Positions 10,501 to 23,965 of a DNA stretch of 64,000 nucleotides are shown piece by piece (the first letter of the stretch is position 1; the number at the start of each line of letters is the position of its first letter). Origin of the DNA: Colletotrichum lupini. Lineage: Eukaryota; Ascomycota; Sordariomycetes; Glomerellales; Glomerellaceae. Both the position numbers and the translations under genes were made by a program. The notes below the pieces were generated by a model, which saw nothing but the letters and a program-made list of their open reading frames with translations, was not told the DNA's origin and did not search any database. The DNA lies in NCBI RefSeq assembly GCF_023278565.1, contig NC_064674.1, positions 459,227 to 523,226 on the forward strand. The letters are read 5' to 3'.

Positions 10501-13369
10501 AAATTAAATATAAGGTTCGTATTTAATTATTTAGCTCATTTCTCGCGCTATATTGAATTATTTAATAATTAATTAATAAATTTAACTAATTTCCTAATCG
10601 GGAATTAAATAAAGCTATTACGAAAGTCCTTATAATACTAACTTATAGACTTTACCTCGATTAGCTCTTTTAATTAAAAAATTAACCTCTTACTTTTATA
10701 ATACCGCTACAAAGCTAGTTCTTAAAATATTAAACCTCCTTTAGTATAGAGGATCTTATTAATAATCGCTATAAGGTTAAAGTTAACTTTATAAGGCTAA
10801 ATATTCTCTCGTAATTTATTACTATTATAGGGATTATAAAAATATTAAGCGCAAGCTTACTTAACGTTAAATAGGTTAGCTAATAGTTAATTTATTATTA
10901 AATTAGGTTAAGGACCGGCTAAGGGATAATTTATAAATAATATTAATTAAGCTTAGGCGCGTAGTTAATTACTACGTTTATTATTTAAAATATTAACTAT
11001 TACTAGTACTACGAATCTTTTATAATACTCTCTAAAATCGTAAGGGTATTAAAAATAGCTTATAACTATCGTAATAAAGGAGGAGGACTTACTATCTCGT
11101 TTATATATTATTTTTATTAGTAATTATAAAATCCCTTTTTTATATTAAATAGCTAATAGCTCTACTCGGGCATATCCTACCTCTTTTTTAGCTATTTTAA
11201 TTCTTACTTAAAATAAAGAATAATTATTATAATATAGAGCCGAGAGTTGCCTAACTTAATATAATACTTATTAAGGACTCACTAAGTATTAATAACTAAT
11301 AATTAGAAATATCCTCGTAAATTAAAATTATTATTAAGAAGTAGCTTTACCCGCTCCCTAAGTATATATTTAGATTAAATATAATAAGGGATATTATTTA
11401 AAGTTAGAAATGAAAAAAGAGGTTAAAATATAAATTAATAACGAGCTAACTGCTAACGAAATAGTATTACTTATATTAACTACGATTATAATATTACGAT
11501 TTAAAAAGCTATAAAATCTATCTCTTTTTTAAAAAGTTTATTATATAACTTTTTTTACTCCTTAAAATAGTTAATAAGGTACTTAAGACCTACTATTACT
11601 TTTTATAAATAGCTATAACTATTTCCTTTACCCCAGCCCTAGTATCTTATTATTTAAAAATAAAGTAGCTTAAGTACCGCCTTTAGCTCGGCTAGTAATT
11701 ACTAATTATTATTATTAAGAATGTCCTTAATAAGGATCCGTTATTTTAGATCTTTATAAGCTTAACTAGTTATTAAAAAAGTATAGATCTACTTTCTTTT
11801 TTATAAAGAGCGCTATATTATAAAATATATTAAATTCTACTTTATATCGTTATTAAGTATTAATATAAGCTCTTATAATAACTCCTTAAAAAAAGTAAAT
11901 ATATTATTCTTATCGGTCTTATTACTAATTTTAAAAAAGGCTTTATATCGTTAAGATAATAAGTAAATAAATTTAATAACGTTCCGAAGCTTATTAATAG
12001 GGCCCCTTATATACTAAAAGTTAAGATCTTTTTAAAATTACGTAGTATTAATTAATATATTTAATTTTTATTTAGATACCTTTTTATTATTACTAAATAA
12101 AAAGGCCCTATTAACGAGGTTAAGAATATAACTATAGTACCTTATCCTCTAGTTAAAAATATTTTTTTAAATATAAGTATAAGATAATATAAAATATAAA
12201 TAACCTAAGTAAGTATTATTATTTAAAATATTATTATAAATAACTACTCCGACTTAGTTACCTAATTCCTAGTTATTTATTACTAATTTTATAATCTAAG
12301 TAATATTAGCCCTATCGTAAGTATTATACTATTATTATAAAGTAATAAAATATTATATCTATTACTTAGTATAGTTTAAAAAATAAATAAAAATAGCGAT
12401 AATAGTATTCCGCGTTAGTAAAGTCTATAAATTAAATAATAAATAGACTTTTGTTATTAACCTCTAGATTTCTACTCTAATTATATCTTTTTTTTTAGTA
12501 AAAATCCTACTTAGCTCCTTTCTTATATTTCTATATAATAATAAGAGTTCGTTAATAATATTATAATCTAATTAATAAAAAAGGGCCCGGAGGTAAGGAT
12601 TATAAAAAGTTATAAATAGGCTATTATTATTAATAATATACCTAATTACTAATTCCTTAATTCTTATTACTTAGCCCTTTATAATAATATTAAAAATAAG
12701 TTTCTATCTTTTTAGTATAAAGTCGTATTTAAAAGATTTTAATAAATATAATAACTCGCTAGAGCTTAGATCTATTATTTAGTATTTTAACTTTAAATAA
12801 GCCGTTACTAAGCTCGTAGTTATTATTTTAAAATAAATAATAATACCTATTTCGTTATAATAACGATAAAACTAAAAAACTTTATTTTAAATATTTCTAT
12901 CGTAGATCTCTTAAATAAAGACCCCCTCTAAGTAGATCTACGACTTCCTTAGCCTTATGCCCTTTTATAATATTAAATCGTTATTAATAAAAGTCCTCCC
13001 TTTTTAAATTATTTTTAAAAAGGTAAAGAGGTTATTATAATTATTAAAATTAGTTAATAATATAAAACTAGCGTTAATTAGGGTCTATAGTTACGAAATA
13101 ATCTAAAATAATAACTACGTACTAAAAATCGTACGACTTATTACTAATTAATTAATTATAATATAGTAAATTAATTAATATATAATTTAATTAATATTAA
13201 TAATAATTATAATAGTTATAAAGGGTTAGAAATAGTAATACGTAACTTCGTTAGTTTTATTAATATTAAAAAAAAGGGGTATTAAAGGTTTTTTAGATTC
13301 TTAAATATAATAGGATACTAAATTTAGGGCTTTATAATACTTAGGCTTTTTTTTTTATAATAATTATTA

Positions 13370-13450
13370 ATAATCTATTTAGTTAAGTAGTATAATACCG
13401 AACTTATAATCGTAAGTAAAGAGTCGCGGGTTCGAATCCTGCTCTAAGTA
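13370..13450 (+). pseudogene. tRNA-like remnant inside the hAT-like element
   Basis: A perfect B-box GGTTCGAATCC (13429-13439) sits in a foldable T-arm (GCGGG/CCTGC with one G-T pair). An A-box-like TAGTTAAGTAG lies upstream at 13380-13390. Between them ACTTATAAT could form an anticodon loop reading TAT (Ile). The 3' acceptor strand TCTAAGT is present, but no matching 5' acceptor strand is found at the expected place, so a functional tRNA is unlikely. A tRNA pseudogene or tRNA-derived SINE head fits best. Confidence 0.5.
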
Positions 13451-13648
13451 TTTATATTCCTAATTATAAACTTTTATAAAGTATAGTTAAGAATATCGAT
13501 TTTTAATTAGCCCGGCCCCGGATTTTCTTTTTTCTAAGCGACCTTATATTTAATTAAATATATTAAATATAGGGCCTCACGATATTTAATTATTTAACTT
13601 ATTAAAATTCCTATATTTAACTATTTGTTTAACTTATTTATTTAATTA

Positions 13649-13670
13649 ATTTAAATAGGTATAAGCGCTG
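13649..13670 (-). repeat. Right terminal inverted repeat of hAT-like element
   Basis: Ends GGTATAAGCGCTG, the reverse complement of the left terminus, and is followed immediately by the second copy of CCCGTGTA. Confidence 0.85.
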
Positions 13671-13678
13671 CCCGTGTA

Positions 13679-16600
13679 AAGGTTTTGGCACTAGCACCGA
13701 GTCCGTTGTTTTTTCTAACTAAACGCTTCGCTTTCAACTACCAGTCAGGTCTGTTTCTTACTAATTCAGGTATCTTCCGCAGTGTTTTGCAGCCCCAGAA
13801 TATAAGATTCATAGCGTAGAATCCACCTTCCCCCTAATCGTACTTTCCTTTTAATTTTGCTTATTTTCTTTTTCTCCCCCCGCACGCAAACATCAGTCTG
13901 TCATGCTTTCGTTTTCCCCTGTTCTCCAAGGAGCAGAACGGCAGGATCCAAGCGAAGATTGCCTCTCATTTCTGAGACCAAAACCAGCGTCAGGCGACAC
14001 AAGCAGAAGGAGGTACCCCGTTGACAGCTGGTGGGTCCCTAGGCCAGACTAAACCAGACCGAGCCCAACTCGACTGAGATGAGAATAGGCCGAGAAGAGC
14101 GTTATAGAAAGCTATGAAGGTTCATAGAGTATCGAAGAACACGGAGCGGACTGCTTGAACTGTGTTATCAACGTGGATGTCGGTGGTAGGACTGAGACAA
14201 TAGCCAATATGGTTAATGCCTCGACAGCCAAAAGCATTGTACTGCCAACGGCCTACACTCAACACATCGTCAACACGCTACTTGGCTAACTTGAAGTTGA
14301 ACTTGGACATCGGCACTAAAACAAGGAAACGAGTTGCCTAATCTCTAAGATTGGATTTTATTCCCACTCTCAGTGCGCCGCCAGAAGCTTGCGCGCCGTT
14401 GCCATCCCAATTTAGCGTACATCGCGGCCGGTTGACAGCCTCCGCTTCCTGACCCCGGCTTTGTTAAGCGAATTCTGGAATAAGCCACTGGATGTGAGAT
14501 TCAAAGAGAAGACGAGTGTTTCTGAAACACGGACGTTCATGAAATATTCTTATCGTGAAATTATTTTCCAGTCAACTTTGTGGACTTCATCGACTTTGAA
14601 GTTGGTATGATTTACCACCACCCCTCATAATCCGCCCTTGCCCTGTAAAACTCGATCTTCGATCGCCGCCTCGTCCTACACAAAGCGTTTTAACGAGTAG
14701 ACAAACAAATTGGTTCTCAAAATGGGCAAATGGTGCTCCTGTCATTGGCGAGGTCCGCGAAAGCTTAAGATACCTTAGTCCACAGTCCACCCGAGCTTGG
14801 TGGTCTCTCCGGAGTCGCGGTCCTCAGACAGGAATGCTCATTTGTCGCGAGTGCAGCAGACCTTGCTGAACACTTTACTCTTCACATTGAGCTGCGGATG
14901 AGCATAGTCGAGACTGAGGTTGAAACATATGAGATGCTGGAGGTATTGCAATTCTTCTGTAACCGGGCGTCCATATAGTACTAGCCAGCATTCTCGCTCA
15001 GTGACTTTTCAAATCGCTGCTTTATTCAGTGACCCCATCTTCTAGGATTATAGGCACCGGTAGTGGTATTCTAACAACCCCAAGGAGCATGGTAAAATGA
15101 TTGTTTGAATCATATCAGTATGCACAATGCTAGTACTGATCTTCGGCGGTTTTATTGGTAATCATAAGCTTCAACAGCATTCGCAGCACTCGCGACCCTA
15201 CTTTCTCTGAGATGTTGCGGCCTGCTCTGTAGATTGTACACTGTACAACGCTTGAACGATGGCACTCACATTTCTTGTGCCCTATCCTTCTTTGCTCATG
15301 GTGACGGCGACCAATGGTAGGACGAATGACGCCGACTTTACGAGACCATTGCTAAGTCAGAAGCTGGAGTTGACATCGCAAAGGACAGTCATAACATAGC
15401 TGGCGATAACGTCGGACGGTGGTTGGAACCTGTGAGACCCTCTTAAGCGGTTGAGAACATCGTCTTCGCTGACAATGACGGAGGTTTCTACGAGACCTCG
15501 TGGGATCGCTAGATGCATTCAAAATGCCTTCCTCTCCCTTTGTGATGCCATCTTATTCTCGTCATGTTTTGATTTTACGGCCTCACCTCCTGAATCGCTC
15601 ATCGCCCCCAGCATTTGCTCTGGTTGCGCAATGCCAGTGTCGGACTCACGGTGACGCGCACCGAGCATTCGACGTAATGTTACTCGGTGACTACCTTCAC
15701 CGACTCTCTGAATAGAGACGTATGAAGCTGGAAGGTTTGCCACTGGCGGTAAGATCCATGCTCGAAGCGACTGCTTAACTTGTTTCTCTTCTATATGCCT
15801 ACCTTAGCAGGCAGCTAATGCAGTACAGAGTCCAGGTCTTTTGCTCAATACCGCCCGCATCTGACAAGCACTTGCTAAAGTGCACACTTTAGCAATGATC
15901 ATCGGGCTTACCTACGACACCAAGGGAGCGCAGCCGCTTTGCCCATTCATCCAGTCTCTCTACTGGCAGACACAAATACCAACGGGCCTCGATGCCACTT
16001 CATGATGCTTGGGCTTGATGAGATACCGGACAGTAGCATGGAGACGACGAAGGCCGTCTCATCATAGGTCATTTCAGAAGACTTCTGAAGATCGAGTGTC
16101 ATCAAATTCTTCGAAAAGAGGCAGTGGCATTACACGTCTTCTGACTAGCCTGTGCTTGCCAAAGTAGGCTGTCCAAGACGGACACCTCTAGGAGGTCCAA
16201 ATGAAAAGTAGCGCGCGAAGCAAAGCAATCTTGCCATGGTGAACAGTCGTCTGTCGGACCACGAGCTCAAATTTTACTTACTTACCGAGTGACCGAGCAT
16301 AAGGATTCAGTTCTCATCGATACCCATAGATGTATGGGTTGGCCATGAAAGATCTCTCATTCAGAAGGCAAGATACTTCGAATCAAAATGCCTTTTTTTA
16401 GTATAAGCTGGAAGGATTTCACAGACTGGGATTATTTGGAGGTTTCCCCATCAGTTGAACATAGATTGAACGTACGAGGACAATGTGAATGGTACTTCAT
16501 TAGGTCCAGTCTCCACGCGCTATCTCCCACAAGTGCCCGGAATTTTGGAGCTTGCGTAGCGATTGCGTCTGTAAATGCATGAACTCTCAACTCTCCACGC

Positions 16601-17315
16601 CATATCAAGTCCAGTCTTTGCACTGCTCTACCTTAGACACCACTGGACTCACCGCTTGCGAGCCCGGTGATTGACGCGCAGCTAACTTCAAAGATACAAT
16701 GTCCAATAGGCGCTTTTCAAAGTAGCACAAGTGACTGATTGTAGTAATAACATCGGGGAATCTCGCTCGGTCCCGCGTTTCAACCATTCAAGACAACATA
16801 TGAAGATTACTCCGACTTACGTGCCATGTGCAGAGGTAGCGTCATCGCCATTCGACCTTGCTGGGGTCTCGGACAGACGAGTGAGAGAAGTTGACGACAG
16901 CACTGAACTCGAAATTATTTTGAAATATGACAAACCTCCAAAAGCATGCCTCAGAGGATATGTCGCTACATCAGATGCTAGACCTTGATATCCCCAATCA
17001 TACTCCTAACGTTGAGCCCTTGGTAACGTAAGCGTGTCCTCCAAATCTGTTGCTACTCATGTAAACTTAATCAACATACACAGCCCTTACTCAAGATCCC
17101 GCTAAAGGATCGCCCTCCCAACAAGGGTCAGCACCTTACTGCTCCCGACGATTATCGCAGATCAGGCGAGAAACTCCTGAAAATGTACAAGAGTTGTAAC
17201 AAGACTGTGCCTAGGAAAACATCGAACGAAGCAGGCCATATACTCATTCACTTTCTTCATACGAGCGTAGAGCAAGGAAAGTCAACAATACGGTGATACG
17301 GAATGCAGAGTCTAC
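13679..17315. other. Non-RIPed stretch without a recognised gene
   Basis: GC is near 48% with many short overlapping frames on both strands, for example 15451-15654 plus against 15519-15743 minus. None exceeds about 85 codons and none has a recognisable motif. It looks like long-decayed single-copy DNA rather than transposon sequence. Confidence 0.4.
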
Positions 17316-17320
17316 CCGAC

Positions 17321-17525
17321 TGTCGGATTGGAAGTCCAATTCGACCGCGGCATACAGCCGACTGCGCAGGGGCCAATTAGGGGCCCTATTTACGATTATC
17401 GTAGCTAGCCTAACCTACGGTTAGAACCTCCTTTTTATACCTACTACGCAGATATTTATATAGTTTAATTAATCTCTTTATTACTTACGGTTCGAACTAA
17501 CTACCCTATAATAGGGATACTAATA
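17321..17525 (+). repeat. 5' LTR of Copia family 1
   Basis: 205 bp, beginning TGTCGGATTGG and ending CTAATA. Its outer (left) half is much less mutated than the matching part of the 3' LTR. Confidence 0.95.
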
Positions 17526-20500
17526 CTAATTAGTAGTTAAACTCTACTATTATAGATTAGTAAGGTATCTCGCTACGTAGAAAAGACGACCTCTTAATAC
17601 CGTACGGGATAGGAGATTTATACTAATTAACCTTATAAAAATAAATAAAAAAGGAGGCGATTCTTAAATACCGTACGGAATTAAGTAATTATAGCCCTTT
17701 ACTACTTATAAAAGGTCGACGTTTATTATATTAAACTACGTTAATTAATAGAACTACTTAAGTAACTAGCCTTTTGCTATCGCCCCGAGTAGCTTTTTTA
17801 TTAAACGATTTTTCTACGGCCGGCCTACGATTAGAAATTAACTAGTTAAATTAGTAAAAGTATAGTATAAAAGAGCACCGCGCGATTAAAGAAGGGGATT
17901 TTTAAACGTAAATATTCTTACTTAGCGGCGAAAGTAACCTTATAGGAGTTATTAAGCTAAGAGATCTACGGTATATAAAAAAGTTTATTATTATAAAGAT
18001 CTTATAAGTACGACCTTAAGCTTACGATCTAAACGACTTTTTCGTAGCTCCCTTAACTACCCCCTGGGTATTATTTAGGAATATAGTATAGGGGACGGTT
18101 TAATGAGGGAGGAGGGGATTTAGAGGTCCTAACGGTATTAAGCTAAGAGTATTATAGATCTCGGAAATTAATTAAAGAAGCTATTTAGAGATTATAAAGA
18201 GCACGAGGTTTAAGAGGCTAGAAGTGTACGGGATAGCGGAAATTAGTAACTAGTAAAGATCCCGAGACTAATTACTATATCTTTTTATAGTAATATAAAC
18301 GTTTATTATTATTATTATTAAAAAGAACTATTAAAACCTACCCTTTTTTATTAAATAAAAAGGAGGATCTTAGTAAGTACGATAGCTAGCGATTTAGAAA
18401 GGTAATAGTAATTATTAAAAATAGTAAAAACGAGAGTAGCTACGAGACGGCGAGAGGAAGCGGGAATCTCTTAGACCCCGATAAATTCGTTAAGTAGCGA
18501 AAGTATAGATTTATTACGACCCGCGCGCGGATTAAATATATCCTTATTAAGATTAAATACGCTAGCGATTACTAATATAAATATAAGCTAGAGCACGACC
18601 CTTAGTAAGTTAAAGTAAAAAAGAAGAGGACGAAACCCGATTTTAAATAGAATCCTAATCTTTTATAAGTAAGTAAATATTAACCTAGATTATTAGGGAA
18701 CGTGGATATATAAAGTCGTAAATTAGCTTAATAATAAGTAAATTAACGCGGTATTAATCTATTTAACTAAGGTTTACGAAAAAAAGGGGCTATAGGGGTA
18801 ACCCCTATTTTATAAAATTGTAGATAACCTTAGTTACTAACTAGATAAATAGTTCGCGAGCGTAAGCCTAGGAATTACGAAAGTAGTTAATAGATTCTTT
18901 TATAAGCGAGGGGTATTATTAACGTAATTATAATCGTAAGAGCTATATAAAATACTAGTAACGATAATTATAGAGGAGGAATTCGTATTATAAAACTAAG
19001 TATAGGTCGATAGAGCGTATAATCGCTTTAACGAATTTAAAAAAAGGGTAAACGACCTAGATTTCCTCCTTATAATTACTAACGGAAATCTATTATTGTA
19101 AAAGGATATACCGGGGTAAAATATAGTACTAAAAGTACGATAATCGATAATTCTACCTATTTCGATCTATAACTCGTTACCGCTACTAATACGAAATTCG
19201 GTACCGATCGGCTAATAAAAAAGGAGGTAAACGACCCGAAGTTATTAATAATACGTAGCGACGCAGGGTTCGTATATAAATACTAAAAATCTAATAGCAA
19301 ATACGAAGTAATTTATAAACTTTAAAAAAATCTTTTTAAAAAAGAAATTATACTCTAGGGGGAAGTATAAGGTTTTATAAAAAACCCTAACGATATTTTA
19401 CGATTATTATAAAAAAGTCGGAATTAGGGAATACTAATACTATTCGGTAATTAATATCGTACTCGTAAGTAAAGCCTTTAATTATTATTATAAAGCGGTG
19501 CGTAATCTCGATCGAAACGACTTTTTTAGTATAATTAACGTAATCTAAAGCCGCTTCGAGACCTATAATAAGAACCTAGAGCTCCTATTTAAGCTACGAG
19601 CGATTTTTTTTATATTTATAGCTAGGATAATAAAGGGTAAATTGCGAATAGAGATCCTTAAAGAGCTTATCGATCGAATCGATAAGCTAGTAAAAACCTA
19701 GCTAAATAAGAGGATAAACGAGCGGAAAGTCGGATATTTTTATATTATAATCTAGCGTATACTAGAAATAAAGATTACCTTATACTAAGTACTTAAAAAC
19801 TACGAGACGCTCTGCTCAAAGTTAAGATCTAGTTTTAATATTAAAGCGAGAATACTACGCTAAACCTATTTCTAAATATATAACGGTCCTTATTAATAAT
19901 ACTAAGTTAATTAAATATATAATAAAAAAGAAAAAGAGGCTAGATACGGTAATCGCTAGTAAGGAGGCCTAGATTCGTTAAATAGGTAGAGATTTAACTT
20001 ATAAGTAAGGTAATAAAAGAAGTAATATTATATTTATAAAAAGGATAGATATTAGTTAAGTAACTACTCCGAGGAAGAGCGTACTAAATTATATAAATAG
20101 TATAAAAAGTCGAGGGTAATAAATAGCAAAACTAGCCCTCGTCGGTTTAACTAATTCCTTATTATATATAAGGGTAAATATAGGGGTATAGAACCTAGCG
20201 ACGGTAGCTAAAGTAGCGGCCTAAAGTATATACCCCCTATAAAAGATTTAGAAAATAAAAAGATCTTACCCCCTATACTAACGAATTAAATTATAACGAA
20301 ATCGACGATATTAATTACTCTTTTTTTACCCCGTTAGCCTCCGGAGGATATACGAGGCTAAACGAATAGAGGGTAGTAAAAGCTCTTAATAAGTAGGCTT
20401 TTATTTACGGATAGTAAGGGAAGGTCCCTTAGATAATAGATATAAAGGCGGCTAAAAGGGCGAATTTAATAGGGCTAAAGCCTATTTCTTTAACGATTAA

Positions 20501-21059
20501 GGAGAAGACGCTATCTCTTTTAATATTTAAAAAAAAAGAATATAGTACTAAGTAAATCTAAGGGTAGCTAGAGGGGTCCTTTTTATACTACTTAGATCCC
20601 TCGAATACTAAGCTCGTATAAGTATTCTATATAAGTAAAAGGTACGGCCTAGATAATTTCTATAGGATTATCCTAAATACTAAGGTATTATAATAATTAA
20701 CTAGAGGAAAAGGGTAATTCTAGGCGCTATAAAAGATCGTACTAGTAATACTTAATACGTTAACGGCGAGTATTACGAGGATTAGTTTCGGCCTAGGTAA
20801 GGAAATCGTCGCCCTAAGTATAGTAAAAGTAGAGACGCACTTCGGAACGATAACTTTTTATATTTTACTTATTAATACCCTATTTCTCTTATATTTAAAA
20901 GATATAGATTAACTAAGTATTATATTCGATAATACGAGGAATAGAATCTCTAGTAGTAAGTACTTCGAGGTAGTCGAACGACGATAGGGGTATACGTTTA
21001 TAAAGCTTACTAACAATACGAAGTTAATTAATTATTTAACGGAAAGTAAGTTTGAAAGA
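17526..21059 (+). pseudogene. Decayed gag/protease half of Copia family 1
   Basis: By position this half should hold gag and the aspartic protease. RIP stops are dense and I could not pick out a CCHC zinc knuckle or the protease active site with confidence. The stretch corresponding to 17321-18950 is the part missing from the telomere-proximal copy. Confidence 0.5.
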
Positions 21060-23830
21060 TTATATTAGAAATTCGGGCACCCGTTAGTTACGAGGCTATA
21101 TAACTTCCTAAAGTAATTAGGTAATAATAATATCGAAATAGGGGCGCTAGAGTAGTTAACGAAAGTATGTTATTAATATTAGATAAATACGTAGAGCCTA
21201 TGCAGATTTAAGTTTAAATTACGTAATAAGCTTAATTTTAACTAGGAAATTGTCGTCGATATTTTCTATTTAAATAGTCGGCTAGTACTATATATAATCG
21301 ACGTAGTTATATCCTTCTAAGTAGGGCAATTCCTCCGGGATTTATAAGTAAAGATAGTATAAGTAGCCCTACGAAAAAGCTAGATTAATATATACTAAAG
21401 ACCGCTAGACGGTATTAGAACCGACGCTAGTACTAGCTTTAAATCGGTAGAATTTAGGGATAATGCGACGGCCTATAGTATATAGCTAAAAGTCGTACCC
21501 GTTAAAGCGTACTATAGTATTAAAAAAGTAGAGAGGGTATACTAGTAGTTAAAAAGGGCGTTTAGAATTATTAAAGAGGAAAATCCGGATTTTACTAACG
21601 ACGAATGCCTCTAGATAATACTTAAATATTATAACGATATTATAGGGCCTAACGGACTTATATTAACGCTATTAGTATTTAGAGTATATTTAAGAACGAC
21701 CTTAGCCTCGCTACTATTACTAAGCGTAAGCTAACGAGCCCGAGTAGTTAAAAAAATAATATAGGCACTGTGCGAGGTAAGCGTAAGAAAGTAAGTTAAC
21801 GAGGTAATTACTACGCACAATAGGCCCGATATAGGGGATAATCTAAATATACTACTAAATTCGGATATACGAGTATAGCGCGAAATTACTTAATAATAAA
21901 CTAGGCTATATAAGTTAATTTCCGTTAACGAGCGCTCTTATATAGTCGCGAGAGATCGCAACTAGCTACTTAAAGTATTAATTATAGTAGTTAGACCGTA
22001 CTATATAGATCCTAATAAGGTAATTTCTAACTTATAAGAAGAAGAAGAGCTAGGGGAAACTATATAACCCGTAGTAGAGGTATAAGAAATTATCCTTAAC
22101 GAAATCGTCGTAGTAGTATTAATAAACGACGAGGAAGAGGATATTATTAAAAGGGTATTAATATTATTAGTAAGACGTCGTAAAAGACTACGATAGTAAG
22201 CCTTAACGTAGTAATTTATTACTAGTAACGAGGTAATTAATACTTTTTATATAGTAAAAGAGAAAGCCGATTTCGAGCTAGCGGTTAAACTACGTAAGGA
22301 AGGCGTAATTATAACTATTAAAAAGCCGTATAAGGGATTAGATCTTATCGAAGTAAATACTCTTCGCGATCGAGGGGTCTATCGATTTATCCTATACGAC
22401 TTAAAAAAATATATAAACCTCTATATATTTAAATTACGAATAGTTCGTAAGATTAAAGGGAAAGGAATACCCTAGCTATACGAGAAGTCTAGATACGTAA
22501 TTTAAGGGTATAGCGACGTCGAAAAGGCGACGCTACTTATATAATTACCTATTATATAGCGCTATAGCTAACGATTAATAATACTACTAATAGTATTACT
22601 ATAAAAAAAGGGATACGAGATTTAGAGCTATAATATTACCTAAGCCTATACCTAATTAGTTATAGGGCTTATAAGGAAAATCCTAGCCTATTTACCGAAG
22701 GAAATAGCTAGTAAGTACTTAGAAAGTATAATTATTAAAGTGCTTAAGCTATTATATAGGCTCGTAGAATTAGGTACCTATTAGTAAGCTACTTATTACG
22801 ATTTTTATATTTATTAACTATTAATAGTTACTTTTACGTACGACCCGTACTTACTAGTTATAGAGCACGAAGGCGACTAATTTAGGATCGTTAGAATATA
22901 GACTAACGATATATTAGGCCTATTTAATATTAACTTTATAAAAAAGAAGGATAAAGAGCTCTAGAAAGCGGGCTTCGTAGCGAAGCTAAAAGAGGTCCTT
23001 ATAATAAATACCTCCTTAGTATTTAATAGCAGGATTCTTATAATTAAAAGGGAAACTATTATTTTTTAATAAAAGGGGTAGGGCGAGAAGATTAACCTTA
23101 TTAATCTAAACATAACTAACGTTAAGAAGTAGTATAAGGCTAAGCTTACGCAAGGGGTATATATTACGAGTATTTATTAGCCTAAAGCGACTTTTAATTA
23201 TATTAAAGTAGTATAGGCTATAGATCTAACTAAATAAGACGTCGAGGTACTTAATAAGTAGCTTAAGTAGTAGTAAACGAATCTCGATCGAGGTCTCGTT
23301 TATTACCCGATCGACCTTACGATTAGTAAGCTTTACGTCTTTATTAATAGGTTATTTACGAATAATAACGACCTTATTTCGTAATTAGGGTATATTATTA
23401 TCCTAACTAATGAGAGTATAGGCGAGAGCAAATTTATTATATATAGTAATATAATTTATTACTCGTTAACTAAAAATAAGTAAGTAACGAGAAGTGTATT
23501 AATATTAGAGGTTTATAGTATAGTTAACGGCGTTAACCTCTCTTATACGATTTTAATAACGCTAAAAAAGATTACTAATCGAATTAGCCTTCTACTTATT
23601 TTAATAATTATTTATATAAATTCCTACTCGCTATACGAATGCCTCGTTAAATTAGGAATAACGAAGGAAAAGAGGCTTATAATTAATATTATAGCCCTTA
23701 AGTAATCGTACGAAAGGCGCGAGATACTCGAGATCCGTTAGATTAATAGTAAAGATAACCTCGTAAACGCTTTTACGAAAGTAGTACTAAATAAGGGATT
23801 AGAGTAATTCGTAAGTAATAGAAAAGCTAT
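21060..23830 (+). pseudogene. Decayed pol (integrase, RT, RNase H) of Copia family 1
   Basis: Fragments of all three domains are readable. Integrase: the zinc-region His at about 21078, then the catalytic triad as Asp (VVDIFY, 21258-21260), Asp (RTD, 21423-21425) and Glu (21530-21532), all retained. Reverse transcriptase: the active-site motif that is Thr-Asp-Asp in this family reads Thr-Asn-Asp at 22902-22910, a G-to-A change that would inactivate it. RNase H: starts around LYVFI (23331) and runs to about 23820, with stretches such as SYSLYECLVKLG clearly preserved. Many in-frame TAA/TAG codons make it non-functional. The nearest relatives are Copia polyproteins of filamentous ascomycetes. 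Confidence 0.9.
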
Positions 23831-23965
23831 CGTACGAATAGAAGGATAGGTTATATAAAAAAAGTAGAGAAAAGGGGGAAAAGGAGACGACTTAGTAAAC
23901 GGGCCCGAGGTCGAATTATACTTCTAACTATAGTAGTTAAATTAATAAAAAAAAGAGAAAGTTAG

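Larger units (their letters stand above)
10479..13670. mobile_element. RIPed hAT-like DNA transposon, 3.19 kb
   Basis: The element is bounded by terminal inverted repeats CAGCGCTTATACC (10479-10491, and its reverse complement at 13658-13670). Similarity continues for about 22 bases. Both sides are flanked by the identical 8-bp sequence CCCGTGTA (10471-10478 and 13671-13678). An 8-bp target duplication with termini starting CAG is the hallmark of hAT elements. The interior is extremely AT-rich with CpA/TpG nearly absent, and every frame is riddled with stops, so the transposase cannot be read and its strand is unknown. Merlin or P-type elements, which also make duplications of about 8 bp, are alternatives. 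RIP implies other copies existed in the genome. Confidence 0.8.

Noticed and set aside
10278..10502. 74-codon plus-strand ORF
   Set aside because: It crosses the transposon terminus at 10479, so it cannot be a native gene.
13339..13450. Intron-containing tRNA using ACTTAGG at 13339 as the 5' acceptor strand
   Set aside because: It pairs with the 3' acceptor, but 33 extra bases would lie before the D-arm, where tRNA introns do not occur.
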